Shown here: one piece after another, positions 7,910 through 16,982 of the stretch | Layout of the letters: each line of letters begins with the position of its first letter | How positions within the stretch are numbered: the first letter of the stretch is position 1 | From: an uncultured Oscillospiraceae bacterium | Lineage (GTDB): Bacteria; Bacillota; Clostridia; Oscillospirales; Ruminococcaceae | NCBI GenBank assembly: GCA_910579545.1 | Contig: CAJTVI010000009.1 | Location: 1 to 59,274 of the forward strand | Direction: 5' to 3' | Length of the DNA stretch: 59,274 nucleotides | Translations under genes and position numbers: made by a program | The notes under the pieces: model-generated | What the model was told of the DNA's origin: nothing | What the model saw: the letters and a program-made list of their open reading frames with translations, nothing else | Database searches by the model: none

Positions 7910-8905
7910 CTATAACTCGATGGGTTCGTCCTCGGCAAAGGCGCGGCGGGCTGTTTGGCCCAGCACCTCGTGCCAGCGCATGGGGCTTATGCCGCTGCCC
8001 GGGCGCTTGGTGGTGAGGTTTTGCTCGGTGAACACCTCGCCCGCCGCGATGGCCCGGGCCGCCACAATGCTTTTGCGGGCGATGGGCTTGTTTTTGGCCT
8101 CGCTGGGGCTTACCGTCTTGCGCCCGCTGCCCAGCGCCGCCTCGGTGTGGCGCACCGCCGCCACCATGGCGGCCAGTTCGTCCGGGGCAAGGCTGGCCTG
8201 GTGGTCCGGGCCGGGCAGAGTCTTGTCCAGCGTAAAGTGCTTTTCGATCACCACCGCGCCCAGCGCCGCCGCCGCCACGTCGCACTCCCACCCGGGAGTA
8301 TGGTCCGAAAGGCCCACCGGCAGGCCAAAGGCGTCGTAAAGTTCCTGCATGGCGGTGAGGTTTGCGTCCTCGTAGGGGGTGGGGTACTCGGTGTTGCAGT
8401 GCAGAAGGGTCACGCCGGGGCAGCCGCCGTTTTCCAAAACGGCCAGCGCGTCCTCGATCTCGGGCAGGGTGGACATGCCGGTGGAGAGGATGACCGGCTG
8501 CTTTGCCGCCGCCACCGCCTCAAGGTAGGGCAGGTTGGTGATCTCGCCGCTGGGCACCTTGAGGGCGGGCAGGCCAAGGCTGGCCAAAAACCGCACGCTG
8601 GGCAGGTCAAAGGGGGCCGAGAGGTACTGGATGCCGATGGAATCGCAGTACTCCTTCAGCTCGCGGTGCGCCTCAAAATCAAAGTGCAGCCGGCGGATCA
8701 TCTCCAGCTGGCTTTCGCCCGCGCCGGTGGAGGCCTTTTGGTACTCGGCCTTTTGGGCAAAGCGGGAGACCACCAGCTCGGGCACGGCGGTCTGGTATTT
8801 GACCGCGTCGGCCCCGCACCGCTTTGCGGCAAGGGCCATCTCCTTGGCCATGGCAAGGCTGCCGTTGTGGTTGACCCCTGCCTCCGCAATAAGAAAAACG
8901 CCCAT
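7910..8905 (-). CDS. legI: Nonulosonate synthase (NeuB/LegI type) with C-terminal SAF domain
   Basis: 331-aa PEP-dependent aldolase-type synthase that condenses a 2,4-diacetamido trideoxy-hexose (LegI) or ManNAc (NeuB) with phosphoenolpyruvate. The N-terminus MGVFLIAEAGVNHNGS and the D-A-V-K-Y-Q-T strand are diagnostic. Further family motifs are SAPFDLPSVRFLASLG, KVPSGEITNLPYLE and LLHCNTEYPTPYEDANL. The SAF/antifreeze-like domain fills the last ~55 residues (RKSIVAARAIAAGEVFTEQN, KRPGSGISPM), matching the full family length. ATG at 8905 has AAAGGGG 7 nt upstream. A 140-nt gap separates it from the epimerase gene downstream. Substrate is inferred from neighbours. Confidence 0.88.
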   Translation of the reverse strand: MGVFLIAEAGVNHNGSLAMAKEMALAAKRCGADAVKYQTAVPELVVSRFAQKAEYQKASTGAGESQLEMIRRLHFDFEAHRELKEYCDSIGIQYLSAPFDLPSVRFLASLGLPALKVPSGEITNLPYLEAVAAAKQPVILSTGMSTLPEIEDALAVLENGGCPGVTLLHCNTEYPTPYEDANLTAMQELYDAFGLPVGLSDHTPGWECDVAAAALGAVVIEKHFTLDKTLPGPDHQASLAPDELAAMVAAVRHTEAALGSGRKTVSPSEAKNKPIARKSIVAARAIAAGEVFTEQNLTTKRPGSGISPMRWHEVLGQTARRAFAEDEPIEL

Positions 8906-8973
8906 CTGTGCGCCCCTTTCTGTGTTTACGCCCGGGGCGCGGCATGACAGCCGCAGGCCGGGCGGGCCCTTTT

Positions 8974-10023
8974 TCAGGGCTGGTTTTCCAGCCGGCGGCG
9001 CATGGTGTCCAGTTCCTCGATCTGGCCCATGTCCATCCAGCCGCTCTCGGCCACCGGGTAGACCCCGATCTTTTCGCCCGCGGCGCGGTACCGCTCGATG
9101 ATGTCGGTAAAGTCCTGCTTTTTGCCGTCCTCCAGTTCCTCCACCACCCGCGGCTCCACCACATATACCCCGGTGTTGGTCAAAAAGTTCATCTCGGGCT
9201 TTTCCCGCATGGCGGCCACCTGGCCGGCGCCGTCCAGCTCGATGACCCCGTAGGGCACCGTAAAGTGCTTGAAGGCGCAGACCATGGTGATAAGGCTGCC
9301 GCTGCGCTTGTGGTGGTTGTAAACGTCGCCAAAATCGGCGTCCAGCAGGATGTCGCAGTTGGAAAGGAAAAACGGCTGCTTCATTTTGCCCTTGAGCAGG
9401 CAGAGCCCGCCGCCGGTGCCGAGAGGGGCGTCCTCGTCCACATAGTTTACGGTGTAGGTTTTTTCAAGATCGTTAAAATACGACTTGATCATGTTCTTTT
9501 TATAGTTGACTACAAGGGTAAACTCGCTGCACCCAAACCCGCAGAACCGGTTGATGATGTGCTCGGCAATGGGCAGCTCCCCCACCGGGATGAGCGGCTT
9601 TGGCAGGATCTTGGTGTAGGGGTAAAGCCGGGTGCCCAGCCCCCCCGCCATGATCACCACCGGCAGGCCGGCCTTGCGGCGGTTGTCCACATCCAGGCCG
9701 CCGGCAAACACAATGTCGGCAATGCAGCCGTCCTGATCCAAAAGGGGCAGCGCGTCGATGACCTTCTGCTCCAAAAGCTGCCGGGCCTCCCCCCGCCGGG
9801 CCAGCGGCAGGCTGTGGGGGCGGTAGTTGGCGGCCTTTTGCACCGGGTCGGTCAGCTGGCCGCCCCGCAAAATCAGCTTGCGCAGGTCGCCGTCGGTCAC
9901 CACCGCCTGCAGCTTGCCCCCGGGCGCGATAAACAGGATGCGCCGGCCGGTCTCGTCCAGCTTTTTCATCGCGTCCAGCACCGTGATGTCCGGCTGGATG
10001 TACAGCTCTTCAATGTGCAGCAT
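8974..10023 (-). CDS. ptmE: CBS-domain sugar-1-phosphate nucleotidyltransferase (PtmE-like)
   Basis: 349 aa. Residues 1-115 are a CBS pair (VLDAMKKLDETGRRILFIAPGG and AVVTDGDLRKLIL), and residues ~120-345 a nucleotidyltransferase with VIMAGGLGTRLYPYTKILPK, the phosphate-binding loop plus catalytic Lys. The arrangement matches Campylobacter PtmE, which makes GDP-glucosamine at the start of the GDP-linked legionaminic route. If so, later enzymes here would act on GDP-sugars rather than UDP-sugars. The CBS pair suggests nucleotide-dependent regulation. ATG at 10023 follows GCAAAGGAGG. The next gene upstream ends 16 nt away, so the two are cotranscribed. Confidence 0.83.
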   Translation of the reverse strand: MLHIEELYIQPDITVLDAMKKLDETGRRILFIAPGGKLQAVVTDGDLRKLILRGGQLTDPVQKAANYRPHSLPLARRGEARQLLEQKVIDALPLLDQDGCIADIVFAGGLDVDNRRKAGLPVVIMAGGLGTRLYPYTKILPKPLIPVGELPIAEHIINRFCGFGCSEFTLVVNYKKNMIKSYFNDLEKTYTVNYVDEDAPLGTGGGLCLLKGKMKQPFFLSNCDILLDADFGDVYNHHKRSGSLITMVCAFKHFTVPYGVIELDGAGQVAAMREKPEMNFLTNTGVYVVEPRVVEELEDGKKQDFTDIIERYRAAGEKIGVYPVAESGWMDMGQIEELDTMRRRLENQP

Positions 10024-10039
10024 CGGCTGCCTCCTTTGC

Positions 10040-11209
10040 TTACAGGGCCAGGAGGGTGTCGATCACCCGCTGGCAGTCCTCCTTTGAGAGGTTGGTGGAG
10101 CAGGGCAGGTTGACGATCCTTGCGCGGTAGTCCTGCGCCTTTTCGAGGGCGTAGGCCTCGTTTTTGCCATAGTCCGCCTGCTCGTGGATGAGCGCCCAGA
10201 CCGGGCGGGTCTGGATGCCCTGGCTTTTGAGCGCCGCGATGATCCCATCCCGGTCGTGGCGGGGATCCTCGAGATAGAGGGAATAAAACCACTTGTTGGG
10301 GCGGATGCCGTTTTCCTCAAAATCCAGGATGCGGTAGCCGTTTTTGCCGTCCAGCCCGGCCTTGTACTGCTGCCAGCGGGCGTGCTTGTGGGCAATAAAG
10401 CCTTCCAACTGCTCCAGCTGGGCCAGGCCCAGCGCCGCCTGAAGGTTGGTCATGCGGTAGTTGTAGCCCACCTCGTCGTGCAGGAACTGCAGCTCGTCTG
10501 CCTTGGCCTGGGTCGAGAGGTGCTTTGCGTGCTCGGCCCAATCCGGGTGGTTCGAGACCAGCATGCCCCCCGCGCCGGTGGTGATGATCTTGTTGCCGTT
10601 AAAGCTGTAAACCCCCACATCCCCCACCGTGCCGGCCATCCTGCCGGCAAGGGGGCCGGCGGTGTAGCGGGTGCCCAGCGCCTCGGTGGCGTCCTCGATC
10701 AGCACAAGGTTCCACTCGTGCGCCAGCTCCAAAAAGGCGGGCAGGTCGGCCATGGCCCCAAACACATGCACCACCAAAAGGGCGGATACCCACGCGCCGG
10801 TGGCGCGGTTGCAGGTTTTGCCGCCCCGCTTTTCGCACCGGTCCTGCAAAAAGGCGCGGGCGGCGGCCGGGCTCATGCAGAGGGAATCGTCGCAGCCGAT
10901 GAATACCGGCTGGGCCCCCGCATACCGGATGGGGTTGACCGCCGCAATAAAGGTAAGGGTGGGGGCCAGCACCTCCTGCCCCGGCCCCACGCCGGCCGCC
11001 AGCAGGGCCAGGTGCAGGCCGCTGGTGCCGCTGTTGCAGGCCACCGCCCGCGGCATGCCGGTATAGGCGGCAATGGCGGCCTCAAAATCCGACACCTTGC
11101 TGCCCCCGGTGGAGACCCACTCGCTCACCACCGCGTCGCTCACATAGGCCTTTTCGCTGCCGGCAAAGTTGGGCACCGAAAGTGGGATAAAGGGTTTGTT
11201 TGTTTGCAT
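10040..11209 (-). CDS. legC: PLP-dependent sugar aminotransferase (DegT/DnrJ/EryC1 family, LegC-like)
   Basis: 389-aa aminotransferase acting on a 4-keto-6-deoxy NDP-sugar. Visible motifs: WVSTGGSKVSDFE near the N-terminus, ACNSGTSGLHLALLAAGVG for PLP phosphate binding, EDATEALGTRY with the PLP-ring Asp, and YSFNGNKIITTGAGGMLVSN with the Schiff-base lysine. The start MQTNKPFIPLSVPNF has AAGAGGAA upstream; the same frame stays open far into the next gene but without sense. The FNGNKI version of the lysine motif is typical of LegC/PglE-like NDP-hexosamine aminotransferases. No acetyltransferase (LegH) partner was found in the window. Confidence 0.87.
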   Translation of the reverse strand: MQTNKPFIPLSVPNFAGSEKAYVSDAVVSEWVSTGGSKVSDFEAAIAAYTGMPRAVACNSGTSGLHLALLAAGVGPGQEVLAPTLTFIAAVNPIRYAGAQPVFIGCDDSLCMSPAAARAFLQDRCEKRGGKTCNRATGAWVSALLVVHVFGAMADLPAFLELAHEWNLVLIEDATEALGTRYTAGPLAGRMAGTVGDVGVYSFNGNKIITTGAGGMLVSNHPDWAEHAKHLSTQAKADELQFLHDEVGYNYRMTNLQAALGLAQLEQLEGFIAHKHARWQQYKAGLDGKNGYRILDFEENGIRPNKWFYSLYLEDPRHDRDGIIAALKSQGIQTRPVWALIHEQADYGKNEAYALEKAQDYRARIVNLPCSTNLSKEDCQRVIDTLLAL

Positions 11210-11277
11210 GGCTGTTCCTCTTTTCTTATCCTGGGCATTGGGCCCGGGCTTGGATATTGGGCTTGGGCCCGGGCTGG

Positions 11278-11946
11278 TCATGGGCGGCGGCCCGCCGCCG
11301 CAAGGCCGCAAAGTTTGCAGACGATCTCCAGCAGCGCCGCCAAAAGCCCGGGCCAGACCGCCATCTGGAAGGCGCCGTACCAGCCGGGTATAAAGTAGGA
11401 AAGGGCGCTTACCGGCTCGTTGCACTGGATGCCCCCCAGCGTTACCTCGTTCTCCTTGCTGGAGCAGGGGTCCAGCCGCAAGGCCGCAACGGCAGCCTGC
11501 GGCAGGGTATAGAGGTAGCTGGCCCCATCGCTGCTTTGGGCGGCGAACACCCGCTTGTCCTGGCTGAAGGGCTCGTCCGGCGCGGTGGTGTAGTAAAGGC
11601 ACATCTCGCGCGGGCTTTCGGCATACGAAGCCGTGACCCGCACCGTGCGCACCGCCCGGCCGTCCGGGTTTTGCCAGAGCAGCTGGGGGTCGTCGGTGAG
11701 GGTGTACAGCAGATCCTCCGCCCGCCACTCGGCGTTGAGCGGTTCCAGCCCGGCCAGCGGGATGGAAAAGGGCGCAAGGCTGCCCCCGGCCTTCAGGGCG
11801 GCGTCCCGGCAAAGGCCGGCAAGGCCCAGCAAAAGCCAGCCGGCAAGGCAGGCGGCATAGCACGCCGCCGGGAAAAACCCCGGCCGCCCGCCCAGCCGTT
11901 TTGCGCCGGCAAGGGCCGCGCGGGCTTTTTGCGCCAGCTTGCTCAT
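11278..11946 (-). CDS. Membrane-anchored accessory protein of a GT-C module, copy 1
   Basis: 222 aa of unknown function. An N-terminal membrane segment (about 28-48) is followed by ~140 extracytoplasmic residues and a C-terminal membrane segment (~190-212). It is a clear paralogue of the protein at 14215-14838: TDDPQLLW versus TDSDPRLYW, CLYYTTAPDEPFS versus ELYYKLPGQSDYS, and ALRLDPCS versus GLRIDPDS. The D-P-x-L-x-W / L-Y-Y / L-R-x-D-P layout recalls beta-sandwich segments seen in some large polysaccharide glycosyltransferases (recollection only). ATGA overlap with the GT-C-like gene 11943-14033 makes the two a translational unit, so it probably assists or presents substrate to that protein. 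Confidence 0.75.
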   Translation of the reverse strand: MSKLAQKARAALAGAKRLGGRPGFFPAACYAACLAGWLLLGLAGLCRDAALKAGGSLAPFSIPLAGLEPLNAEWRAEDLLYTLTDDPQLLWQNPDGRAVRTVRVTASYAESPREMCLYYTTAPDEPFSQDKRVFAAQSSDGASYLYTLPQAAVAALRLDPCSSKENEVTLGGIQCNEPVSALSYFIPGWYGAFQMAVWPGLLAALLEIVCKLCGLAAAGRRP

Positions 11947-14033
11947 GCGGGCACCTCCATTTCCACCGGGGTAAAGGGGCCCTCGGGCGTTACCTCGTAC
12001 AATAACGTGCGTCCCTCGGCCGCAGCGGCCAGCCCGTCCGAAAAGAGGGCGGCATAACTCTCGATAAAGATCTCATCGATCTTATCCACAAAGATATACC
12101 CGCAGCCGCTCTGGCGCACCGCCTGCTCCCACTCCTTTTGGGTATAGGGGTGGTAGTAGTACCAGCGCAGGCTGTCCTCCTCGGATGGGCGCAGGCCGGG
12201 CAGGCCAAAGGTGCCCCCGCCGCCCCCCTGCTTCTGGTCGCCGCTGTAATCCAGCACAAGGGGCAATAGGTCGTAGGAATACTCAAACCAGTCCAGCCCG
12301 TCGTCCCCCTGGCTCACCAAAAAGATCCTGCTGCCCGGCTTAGCCGCGGCGGCCACCGCGTCCGCCCGGGCCTGCTGGATGCGCTGGTCGGCAAAGGCGG
12401 CGTCCGAAAAGCCCAGCACGCTGAACTGGGGCAGCACCATCTGCCCCACCCGCAGCAGCATGAGCATGGCAAGCAGCGCAAGCCCCCCCTGCCCGGCCAG
12501 CGAGAGGGCCGGGCGGCAGGCCCGGCTTTGCAGGGCGGCGGCCAGCGCCGCCAGGGCCAGCAAAAACCAGCCGAGGTAAAAGGAATCGATATAGCGGTTG
12601 TAATCCACCAAATTCTGCGCCTGCTCGGGCCGGAAGATAAACCCATAGCTGAGCGCCAGCATAAAGTTGTAGGCCCCAAAGCCGGCGCAGCTGAGCAGCG
12701 CCAGCAGCCCGATGCGCCGGCGCAGCTGCCCCTTGCCCGCGGCCCAGACGGCGGCGGCCAGCAGCAGCAGGATCAAGAGGGTCACCAGCACCCCGGAGCC
12801 CATCGCCTTTGCCAGCCATTCGGGCGCGCCGTGCCGGTAGAGGAAGTCCTCCCCCAGCCCCAGCATGGACAGCCGGCTGGAAAAAAACGCCTTTTGCATG
12901 GCGGCCGAGGCCGCGGCAAACTGGGCCCGGCGGGCCTCGTAATACTCCCCCACCGGCAGCCCCAGCAGCATTTTGATCCCGGATACCGCCACGCTCACAG
13001 TGCTGGGGCTGGTTTCGCCCATGCCGCCGGCCTCGGCGTTTTTTTGCACAAGGCCCGCGATATACCGGCCCCAGGCAAGGTAAAATGCCATGGGCGCGGC
13101 AAACAGCGCGGCCGAAAAGCCGGCCCGGCCGGCCAGCGCGCGGCGCTTTTGAGCGGCGGTTTTAGGGACGGTTTGTTGGGGGGCAAAAAAGAGCCAGTCG
13201 GCCGCGGCAAGCCCGGCCGCCAGCAGTGCCAGCACAAAGGTGTTGCTTTTGATGCTGCCGGCCAGCACCAGCACCGGCAGCATAGGCCAGCGGGGGCCAT
13301 CGTTTCGCAGGGCCAGCCAGAGGGCCAGCGCCCCGCCAAACACGATGCCGGAAGGGATGTCGCCATAGCTGGTCATATACACGCCGCAGGGCTCGATGGT
13401 GCGGTTGTACACGGTAAAAAACCAAGGGGCCAGCCAGCAGGCCGCCGCCAGCGGCGCCGCTAAGGTGTACCGCTTCCAGCCAAGGCCGCCCAGCACCGCG
13501 GCAAAGCAGGCAAACAGCAGCATGTCGTAGGCAAGGTAGACCTTCCAGGGGGCAAACCGGCCCAAAAACTGCACAAAATAGCTCAGCACGATCAGGCCGG
13601 GGGTTTGGGTGGCCTGCCAGGCCCAGCCGATCTCGCCGGTGGTGTACAGGCTGTCGTTCAGGCTGGTGAGCTTGGCGGCCGGGCCCCAAAAGGAGAATTC
13701 GTCAAAATCGCTGAAGAGCGGCTGCCGGATGGCAAAATACACCGCAAAGCTCACCGTGAGCGCCCAGAACAGCGCCGCCCCCGGCGGCAGCAGGCGGGCA
13801 AGGAGTTTGCCTTTGCCCCTTTGGCCGGCCAGCGCCCAGACGCCAAGGGCCGCCGAGGCCGCCAGCAGCAGCCAGCCGGCTGGCAGCAGCAGCCCGGCCA
13901 TACCGGCCAGGGTAAGCCACAGGCTGATGCAGCCCAGCGCGGTAAGCGGGGCCAGCGCGCCGGGCACCCGGCAGCGCAGGGTCAAAAACGCGCAGAGCAG
14001 CGCCAGCGCGCACAGGCTTGCCGCAATATCCAA
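11943..14033 (-). CDS. Large polytopic membrane protein, GT-C-like glycosyltransferase, copy 1
   Basis: About 696 aa with some 11-13 hydrophobic segments and a soluble C-terminal part of roughly 125 aa. The first large loop carries DFDEFSFWGPAAKL (D111-E112), resembling the acidic catalytic loop of GT-C enzymes that use polyprenyl-phosphate sugars. The C-terminal domain begins FLVSQGDDGLDW. Both motifs recur at matching places in the paralogue at 14828-16909 (DEFTFWG at 111-117 and SQGDD at 555-559). The predicted start is TTG at 14033, with AAAGGGGGGG upstream; the next Met is about 43 residues in. No exact family name can be assigned; lipid-linked sugar transfer outside the membrane is inferred. 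Confidence 0.75.
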   Translation of the reverse strand: MDIAASLCALALLCAFLTLRCRVPGALAPLTALGCISLWLTLAGMAGLLLPAGWLLLAASAALGVWALAGQRGKGKLLARLLPPGAALFWALTVSFAVYFAIRQPLFSDFDEFSFWGPAAKLTSLNDSLYTTGEIGWAWQATQTPGLIVLSYFVQFLGRFAPWKVYLAYDMLLFACFAAVLGGLGWKRYTLAAPLAAACWLAPWFFTVYNRTIEPCGVYMTSYGDIPSGIVFGGALALWLALRNDGPRWPMLPVLVLAGSIKSNTFVLALLAAGLAAADWLFFAPQQTVPKTAAQKRRALAGRAGFSAALFAAPMAFYLAWGRYIAGLVQKNAEAGGMGETSPSTVSVAVSGIKMLLGLPVGEYYEARRAQFAAASAAMQKAFFSSRLSMLGLGEDFLYRHGAPEWLAKAMGSGVLVTLLILLLLAAAVWAAGKGQLRRRIGLLALLSCAGFGAYNFMLALSYGFIFRPEQAQNLVDYNRYIDSFYLGWFLLALAALAAALQSRACRPALSLAGQGGLALLAMLMLLRVGQMVLPQFSVLGFSDAAFADQRIQQARADAVAAAAKPGSRIFLVSQGDDGLDWFEYSYDLLPLVLDYSGDQKQGGGGGTFGLPGLRPSEEDSLRWYYYHPYTQKEWEQAVRQSGCGYIFVDKIDEIFIESYAALFSDGLAAAAEGRTLLYEVTPEGPFTPVEMEVPA

Positions 14034-14214
14034 CCCGCGCCCCCCCTTTCCTCTTTAGGCTTTAAAATAAAAGGTCAAAAAACGCTCGCGCCCGGCGGCT
14101 GCAAAAACATCCTCCCAGCGGCGGCGAGATCAAAAAACACAGGCTTTGCCCTTAAGGCGGCGGTGAGATAAGAAAACAAAGAATCCAAACCAAATTCGAT
14201 CCACCGGGCCGCCC
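14034..14214. repeat. Intergenic region with dispersed repeat R2, copy A
   Basis: Bases 14153-14206 match 42594-42647 over 54 bp with one difference (C/T at one site). Just upstream, 14118-14140 (GGCGGCGAGATCAAAAAACA and on) looks like a diverged second copy of the first part of the unit. The segment is markedly A/T-richer than its surroundings. It separates the two GT-C modules. Confidence 0.8.
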
Positions 14215-14838
14215 TTAATACCGGATGCGTTTTTGCCGCGGCAGGCCCAAAAGGCTGCCTGTCTCGGCCGCCAGCGCGGCGGCGGCCAGGGGCAGAAAGA
14301 GCAGCAGCAGCCACTGGCCCGCGCCGGGCACAAAGGCCGAGGCCCAGCTTTGGGGCGGGTTGAGGGTAAGGCCGTCAAACCGGGTGAGCACCCCGCCCAC
14401 GCTGTCCGGGTCGATGCGCAGGCCGGTTACCAGCTGGCCGCCAAGGTCAAACACCAGCCGGCCCTCGGCATCCCGCCGGGCGTACACCACCTGCCGGGCG
14501 GAATAATCGCTCTGGCCGGGCAGCTTATAGTAAAGCTCCACCCCGCAGCCCGGCTTTTGGTGCTCCAGTTCCAGCACCACCCGGCGCACCCAGGCGGTGT
14601 GCTCCCAGTAAAGGCGGGGGTCGCTGTCGGTAGAGACATACCAGCAGCCGGTCGGGTCCTGCTCGTTTTCGTAGGGCTTGATGGCCACCGGGTCCAGTTC
14701 CTCAAAGGACAGCCCGCGCTGGCCGGCCAGCCCCTCGCGGGCATACCAGGCGGTCTGCACCAGCACCCCCGCCCCATGGGCCAGCCAGATAAAAAGCGCG
14801 GCAAGGTAGCAGGCGGCCAGCAGCTTTTTAAGGTTCAT
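14215..14838 (-). CDS. Membrane-anchored accessory protein of a GT-C module, copy 2
   Basis: 207-aa paralogue of the protein at 11278-11946. One N-terminal membrane segment (MNLKKLLAACYLAALFIWLA), an extracytoplasmic domain with YVSTDSDPRLYWEH, VELYYKLPGQ and GLRIDPDSVGG, then a C-terminal membrane segment (~165-190). The start MNLKKL is preceded by GGGGGAGGTGCGGT and overlaps the end of the GT-C-like gene 14828-16909 by 11 nt, the same gene order as the first copy. Function unknown; it likely forms a complex with its upstream partner. A longer in-frame reading upstream lies in the partner's coding region and is rejected. Confidence 0.75.
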   Translation of the reverse strand: MNLKKLLAACYLAALFIWLAHGAGVLVQTAWYAREGLAGQRGLSFEELDPVAIKPYENEQDPTGCWYVSTDSDPRLYWEHTAWVRRVVLELEHQKPGCGVELYYKLPGQSDYSARQVVYARRDAEGRLVFDLGGQLVTGLRIDPDSVGGVLTRFDGLTLNPPQSWASAFVPGAGQWLLLLFLPLAAAALAAETGSLLGLPRQKRIRY

Positions 14839-16909
14839 ACCGCACCTCCCCCACCGGCACAAAGCGCATGGTTTCGCCGTCGTCCTCGATCCTGTACAGG
14901 TAGGCCTCGCCGGTGCGGTCCAGCGGCACCGGCCCCTCAAAGAGGGGGCCCATCTCGTACCGGATAAAGAGGTCGCTCTGATCCAAAAGGATATGGGAAT
15001 AGCCCTTTTCCCGCAAAAAGGCCACAAGGTCATCCTGGCTGCAGGCGGCGGTATAGGGGTAGAGGGTCTGGAAGCGGTACTTGGTGGAGTTGTATTCGTC
15101 ATAATAAGGGTTGACCAGGCTGGCAAAGGTGGTCTCCCAGTTTTCGGCGTCCTGATCGCTGTACCCATAGCCGGCAAAGCCGTTGGCAATGCAGGCGTTC
15201 AGTTCGTAGCCATAATAGTACCAGCGGGTGGCGTCGTCCCCCTGGCTGATCAGGAACACCTCGTCCTCCCAGCCCAGCGCCCCATTTACCGCGGCGGCCC
15301 GCTGGGCTACCTCCCGGCGGATGGAATAGTTTTCGGCCGGGTAGTTCCAAAAGCCGGCGCTGGGCAGTCCCCGCAGCCCAAAACAGGCCGCGATGCAGCC
15401 CGAGAGGGCAAGGCAGCCCAGCCGGGCCGGCCGGGGCAGGCCGCCGCCCTCGGCCGAGACAGCCAGCAGGCAGAAGGCCGCCAGCAGCCAGCCGAGGTAA
15501 AAGGGCGAGAGGTAGCGGTCGTAATCCTTTAAGATCAGCGCCTCGCGCTGGGTAAAGTTGTAAACATACAGCAAGAGGTGGAAGAGCATAAAGGCCGCCC
15601 AGCCCGCCGCGCCCAGCAGCCCAAACACGGCCACCCGCCGCCGCCCCGCCCCGGGCGAAGCGGTAATAAAGGCCAGCAGCAGCACCCCGGCGATCAGGGC
15701 CAGCGCCGCCGCCCCGCTGCCCAGCAGGCAGAGCTGGGTCTCCGAAAAGGCCGCTAACATCAAGCCGCGCACCGAGGCAAATTTTTCGGCATACCGCTCG
15801 CTGCCGCGGCCGGCCAGCTGCAAAAGGCCGTCTTTGAGCATAAAGCCGTAGCTTACCGCGTCGCCGGTGGCGGTGCTGCCCACGCTGGTCTTGTCGATGC
15901 TGGCGGCAAGCGAGACATACCGGCTCCAGCCAAGGTAGAGCGCCGCCGGCCCGGCCAGCAGGCCGGCAAAGGCCGCCGCACTGCCGCCCAGACGGCCAAG
16001 GGCCGGCCGCCGGGCCGGGATGAGCCGGTCGGCCGCCACCAGCATGGCGGCAATGGCCGCGTAGGCAAGGCCAATGTCCTTTAAAAGGGCCAAAAAGCAC
16101 AGGCTCACCGCCGCGCCGCCCAGCGCCGGCCAAACGGGGGCGTCCGGCCCGCGGCCGGCCGCCGTAAAGTACAGGCAGAGAACGCCGCCAAACACAAGGC
16201 CCAGCGCAAGGTCGCCCATCACGGTAAGGTAGATGCGGGAAACCCCGCCCGGCGCGGGAACGGTAAAAAAGTAGGGCAGCAGCACCGCGCCGGCCAGCAG
16301 AAGCACCGCCCGGGGCCAGCGGCGGCCCCGCTCGGCGCCGGTTTCGGTCTCGGCCCGCACGGTGCCGGCCAGCGGGGCCATGGCCGCAAGGCAGAGGGTG
16401 TTGTAGGCGGCCATGCTCTTCCACTCGGCAAAGCCGCCCCCCACAAACTGGAACAGATAGCTTAAAAGCGGCACCCCGGGCAGCGAGCCCCGGGCCGCCA
16501 GGTTGCCGGGAGCCGCCGGGTGCAGGCAGCCCCAAACGCTGGTCATCTTGCAGGCCGTGCCCCAAAAGGTAAACTCGTCCCAAAGGATAAACTGGGGCTG
16601 CACGGCGGCCAGCACGGCCCAAAAGGCAAGGCTGCCCAGCAAAAAGAACAAAAACCCGGGCGAGGCCAGCCGGGCCAGCGCGTTGGCAAGGTCCCGCCGC
16701 AGCGCCGCCAGCGCCACCCCCGCGGCGCAAAACGCCAGCCAGAGCCAGGCCCCTACCGGCAAAAGCCCGGCAAAGCCCCACAGGCAGAGCCAAACAACGC
16801 TGCCCGCCAGCACCGGCAGCGGCAAAAGCGCCGGGTCGGCGTGCAGAAACTCCACAAAAAACAGGCACAGCCCGCAAACGCCCAACAGCGCGGCGATCCC
16901 GCTCAGCAT
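14828..16909 (-). CDS. Large polytopic membrane protein, GT-C-like glycosyltransferase, copy 2
   Basis: 693-aa protein with about a dozen membrane segments, paralogous to 11943-14033. DEFTFWGTACKM at residues 111-122 is the conserved acidic loop, and FLISQGDDATRWYYYGYEL opens a ~140-aa soluble C-terminal domain containing SHILLDQSDLFIRY. Start MLSGIAALLG at 16909 has AAGGAGG 11 nt upstream; an in-frame extension upstream is arginine-rich and improbable. The predicted activity is transfer of a polyprenyl-phosphate-linked sugar on the outer face, by analogy with GT-C proteins. Having two diverged copies in tandem suggests two different acceptors or linkages. Confidence 0.75.
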   Translation of the reverse strand: MLSGIAALLGVCGLCLFFVEFLHADPALLPLPVLAGSVVWLCLWGFAGLLPVGAWLWLAFCAAGVALAALRRDLANALARLASPGFLFFLLGSLAFWAVLAAVQPQFILWDEFTFWGTACKMTSVWGCLHPAAPGNLAARGSLPGVPLLSYLFQFVGGGFAEWKSMAAYNTLCLAAMAPLAGTVRAETETGAERGRRWPRAVLLLAGAVLLPYFFTVPAPGGVSRIYLTVMGDLALGLVFGGVLCLYFTAAGRGPDAPVWPALGGAAVSLCFLALLKDIGLAYAAIAAMLVAADRLIPARRPALGRLGGSAAAFAGLLAGPAALYLGWSRYVSLAASIDKTSVGSTATGDAVSYGFMLKDGLLQLAGRGSERYAEKFASVRGLMLAAFSETQLCLLGSGAAALALIAGVLLLAFITASPGAGRRRVAVFGLLGAAGWAAFMLFHLLLYVYNFTQREALILKDYDRYLSPFYLGWLLAAFCLLAVSAEGGGLPRPARLGCLALSGCIAACFGLRGLPSAGFWNYPAENYSIRREVAQRAAAVNGALGWEDEVFLISQGDDATRWYYYGYELNACIANGFAGYGYSDQDAENWETTFASLVNPYYDEYNSTKYRFQTLYPYTAACSQDDLVAFLREKGYSHILLDQSDLFIRYEMGPLFEGPVPLDRTGEAYLYRIEDDGETMRFVPVGEVRYEP

Positions 16910-16982
16910 GGTATGGCTCCCCTCCTTCCGGCCGTATCGCTTTGTATCCGGGCCTTTGGCCCCTTGTGCCGTCCCCGGCCGC

